Shown: piece after piece, positions 62,444-64,000 of the stretch
Layout of the letters: every line of letters begins with the position of its first letter
Position numbering within the stretch: the first letter of the stretch is position 1
Assembly (NCBI GenBank): GCA_026315105.1
Contig: CM048745.1
Span: 540,034,758-540,098,757 of the forward strand
Length of the DNA stretch: 64,000 nt
Origin: Locusta migratoria
Taxonomy: Eukaryota; Arthropoda; Insecta; Orthoptera; Acrididae
Direction of reading: 5' to 3'
The notes under the pieces: model-generated
The model's input: the letters and a program-made list of their open reading frames with translations, nothing else
Told to the model about the DNA's origin: nothing
Databases searched by the model: none
Made by a program: the position numbers and the translations under genes

Positions 62444-63160
62444 TAAAATGCAGACATAATTTATTCGTTAATAGGTAAAACCTTATGTAATTTTAACACT
62501 GTTAGGTAATTATTATAGAAACTGTGTTGTTGTCTTAACGCTGATAGCACTCAAATATTCTACTTTCGATCACCAATCATTCGAAAATTGGTGACTTTTA
62601 ACAAACTTCTCACACAATTTAAGACATATGTGAATCTTTTTCTCACCGACACTCCCCAAAAAATTAGGACGACCAGAATTCTGTCGTTTCCCATATTTTC
62701 GCTCTGTATGCAAAAAAATATATAAATAAATAAATAAATCATCTTGTGCCATGACTTTTATTTTACTGCTTTTTCACTACTATATTCGCAACACATATTG
62801 CTGCTAGAGTCAATATACATTAATGAAGGCCCCAACACAATTACATCTCTGTGCCGCTCATGGTTCAGAATATACCACACAATAAATAATTAGACGCGTG
62901 AAAGATGTCTTCCGCTTAACATGGAGTGCGAGCTATAAGTTTTATAATAATACAGTTTTTTTTCTAATAAGAACACTCTCAAAAATAATTTTCTAAACCT
63001 TTTCTCACTTACATGATAATCGTCAAGGATAACTGAATTAGATTGTTGCATTCCGTGAAAGGCGCATCATCAAGCTGTGCTAACCTTTTTTTTATTTTTA
63101 TTGTTCAGTCTTTTTGTTGAATGGGAAGTCATCGTAACGCTCTCGTCTGACCTCTTCTAC
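62444..63160. other. No recognisable gene
   Basis: AT-rich DNA with two overlapping 60-codon ORFs and a TAAA/ATAAATAAATAAATAAAT run near 62719. No feature supported. Confidence 0.4.
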
Positions 63161-63164
63161 CGGT

Positions 63165-64000
63165 GCTTTTAGACTGGTTTGATGTAGCTCTCCACCCTAC
63201 TCCATCCTGTGCAAGCTGCTTCATCTCTTCGTAAGAGCGACAACCCACATGCACCTGAACCTACTTATTACATTCTTCTCTTAGTCTTCCCCTGCGATTT
63301 TTATCCCTCACAATTCCTAAACTAAAGAGTCTCTCTGATGTCTCATAAATGTGACCTACCAGTCTGTCCGCTGTTATAGTCAAGGTATGCCAAAAATTTC
63401 TCCCCATTTCAAACGCAATACCTCCTCAATTAGGCAATACCTCCTCAGTTACCTAATCTTCAGCATTCGTCTGTAGCACCACATTTCAAAATGTTCTACC
63501 CCTTTATTATCTGAATTATTTATCCTCCATGTTTCATTTCCGCAGGAGACTACACTCCACACAAATGCTTTCAGCAAAAATGTTCGATGTTGGTAAACAT
63601 CCCTTCTTCAGAAACGCTCTTTTTTCCATTGACAGTATGCTTTTCTATCATCTGTACTACGACCATCGCAAGTAAAAAAATCTCATCTGCTATGTTTCTT
63701 GTCTCGTTACTTAATCTAATTCCTTCAACATCGCCTTGATTTGCTCTTGTTAATGTCCATCTTATACGCTCCTTTCAAGAGATTGTCCATTCGATTCAAT
63801 TAGTCTTCCAGGTCTTTTGTTGTCTGGCAGAATTAAAATGTCATCGGCAAACCGCGTAGTTCTTATTTCTTATCCCTGATTTAATTTATTTTCCAAACTT
63901 CTTTTGGCTTTCCTTCACAGCTTGCTCAATGCACATATTGAATAAAATTGTGGAAAGGGCACAACCCTGTCTTACTCCCTTGTTTGGATACAGCTTTATT
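63165..64000 (-). mobile_element. LINE (family L1a), antisense, runs off window
   Basis: Antisense of the LINE seen at 22446: AGACTGGTTTGATGTAGCTC, CAAGCTGCTTCATCTCTTCG, then CGTCTGTAGCACCACATTTC, GCTTTCAGC, and near 63835 the antisense catalytic region GCAGAATTAAAATGTCATCGGC (the FADD codons survive as antisense GTCATCGGC). It continues past CACAACCCTGTCTTACTCCC to the window end, so its 5' part lies outside. No long ORF survives. Confidence 0.85.

Noticed and set aside
1..64000. Endogenous viral or retroviral (LTR/gag-pol-env) genes
   Set aside because: No capsid, protease, integrase or envelope-like motif was recognised. All reverse transcriptase signals are of non-LTR type, and the Penelope-like trace is an endonuclease-end fragment without an RT.

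Overview
The window reads as intergenic DNA from a large, repeat-rich insect genome. The set of tRNA-derived SINEs, Tc1/mariner, hAT, piggyBac, Penelope-like and non-LTR elements fits an orthopteran, most likely a grasshopper or locust of the Schistocerca type. That assignment is inferred from recognised repeat families and not from any marker gene. No host protein-coding exon, rRNA or functional tRNA could be supported. Open reading frames are short, and almost every one that can be recognised belongs to a decayed transposon.

Layout. 1-1.7 kb: tRNA(Thr)-like SINE heads in inverted order and other SINE pieces. 3.6-6.2 kb: LINE fragments, with a SINE that has a clear target-site duplication (TSD). 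6.2-8.7 kb: a Tc1-like fragment, a mariner-like pseudogene and a second Tc1-like fragment. 8.7-11 kb: three foldback palindromes, two of them carrying hammerhead-ribozyme-like motifs, then a diverged direct duplication. 12.06-13.1 kb: a mariner pseudogene. 13.4-17.9 kb: a SINE, a CpG-rich patch, a hAT N-terminal BED-finger fragment, another foldback, and a pair of inverted ends 3.3 kb apart. 18-20.2 kb: two Tc1-like transposase remnants. 21-23.3 kb: a foldback with a SINE at its centre, and a LINE reverse transcriptase. 23.8-27.8 kb: a Tc1 5' end, several SINEs, antisense LINEs and a foldback. 27.9-30.2 kb: a complete but internally deleted hAT element with a perfect 8-bp TSD and a nested foldback. 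32-36 kb: LINEs, one holding a piggyBac fragment and a 569-bp foldback flanked by 13-bp repeats. 39-43.4 kb: a LINE with a good RT domain, then an antisense LINE broken by a TIR element, a retroposed tRNA-like inverted pair and a palindromic mariner. 44.5-50.7 kb: a foldback, a MITE, nested SINEs, a LINE 3' end and a transposase pseudogene. 52.5-54.2 kb: Penelope-like (PLE) remnants. 55-64 kb: an antisense LINE, many SINEs with good TSDs, and a LINE running off the right edge.

How the parts fit together. The window is a stratified record of insertions, and TSDs allow several to be ordered. The most interesting theme is a set of palindromic elements whose two arms each carry a hammerhead-ribozyme-like core: CTGAnGA, a short stem, GAAA, a palindromic hexamer, and usually AATAAA about 20 bases on. 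The motifs are arranged 5'-to-5' about the centre. Together with a Penelope-like endonuclease C-terminus at 53.1 kb and a further motif at 54.07 kb, they look like non-autonomous, head-to-head derivatives of Penelope-like retroelements. All calls are by eye without alignment tools, so boundaries of old copies are approximate (tens of bases).
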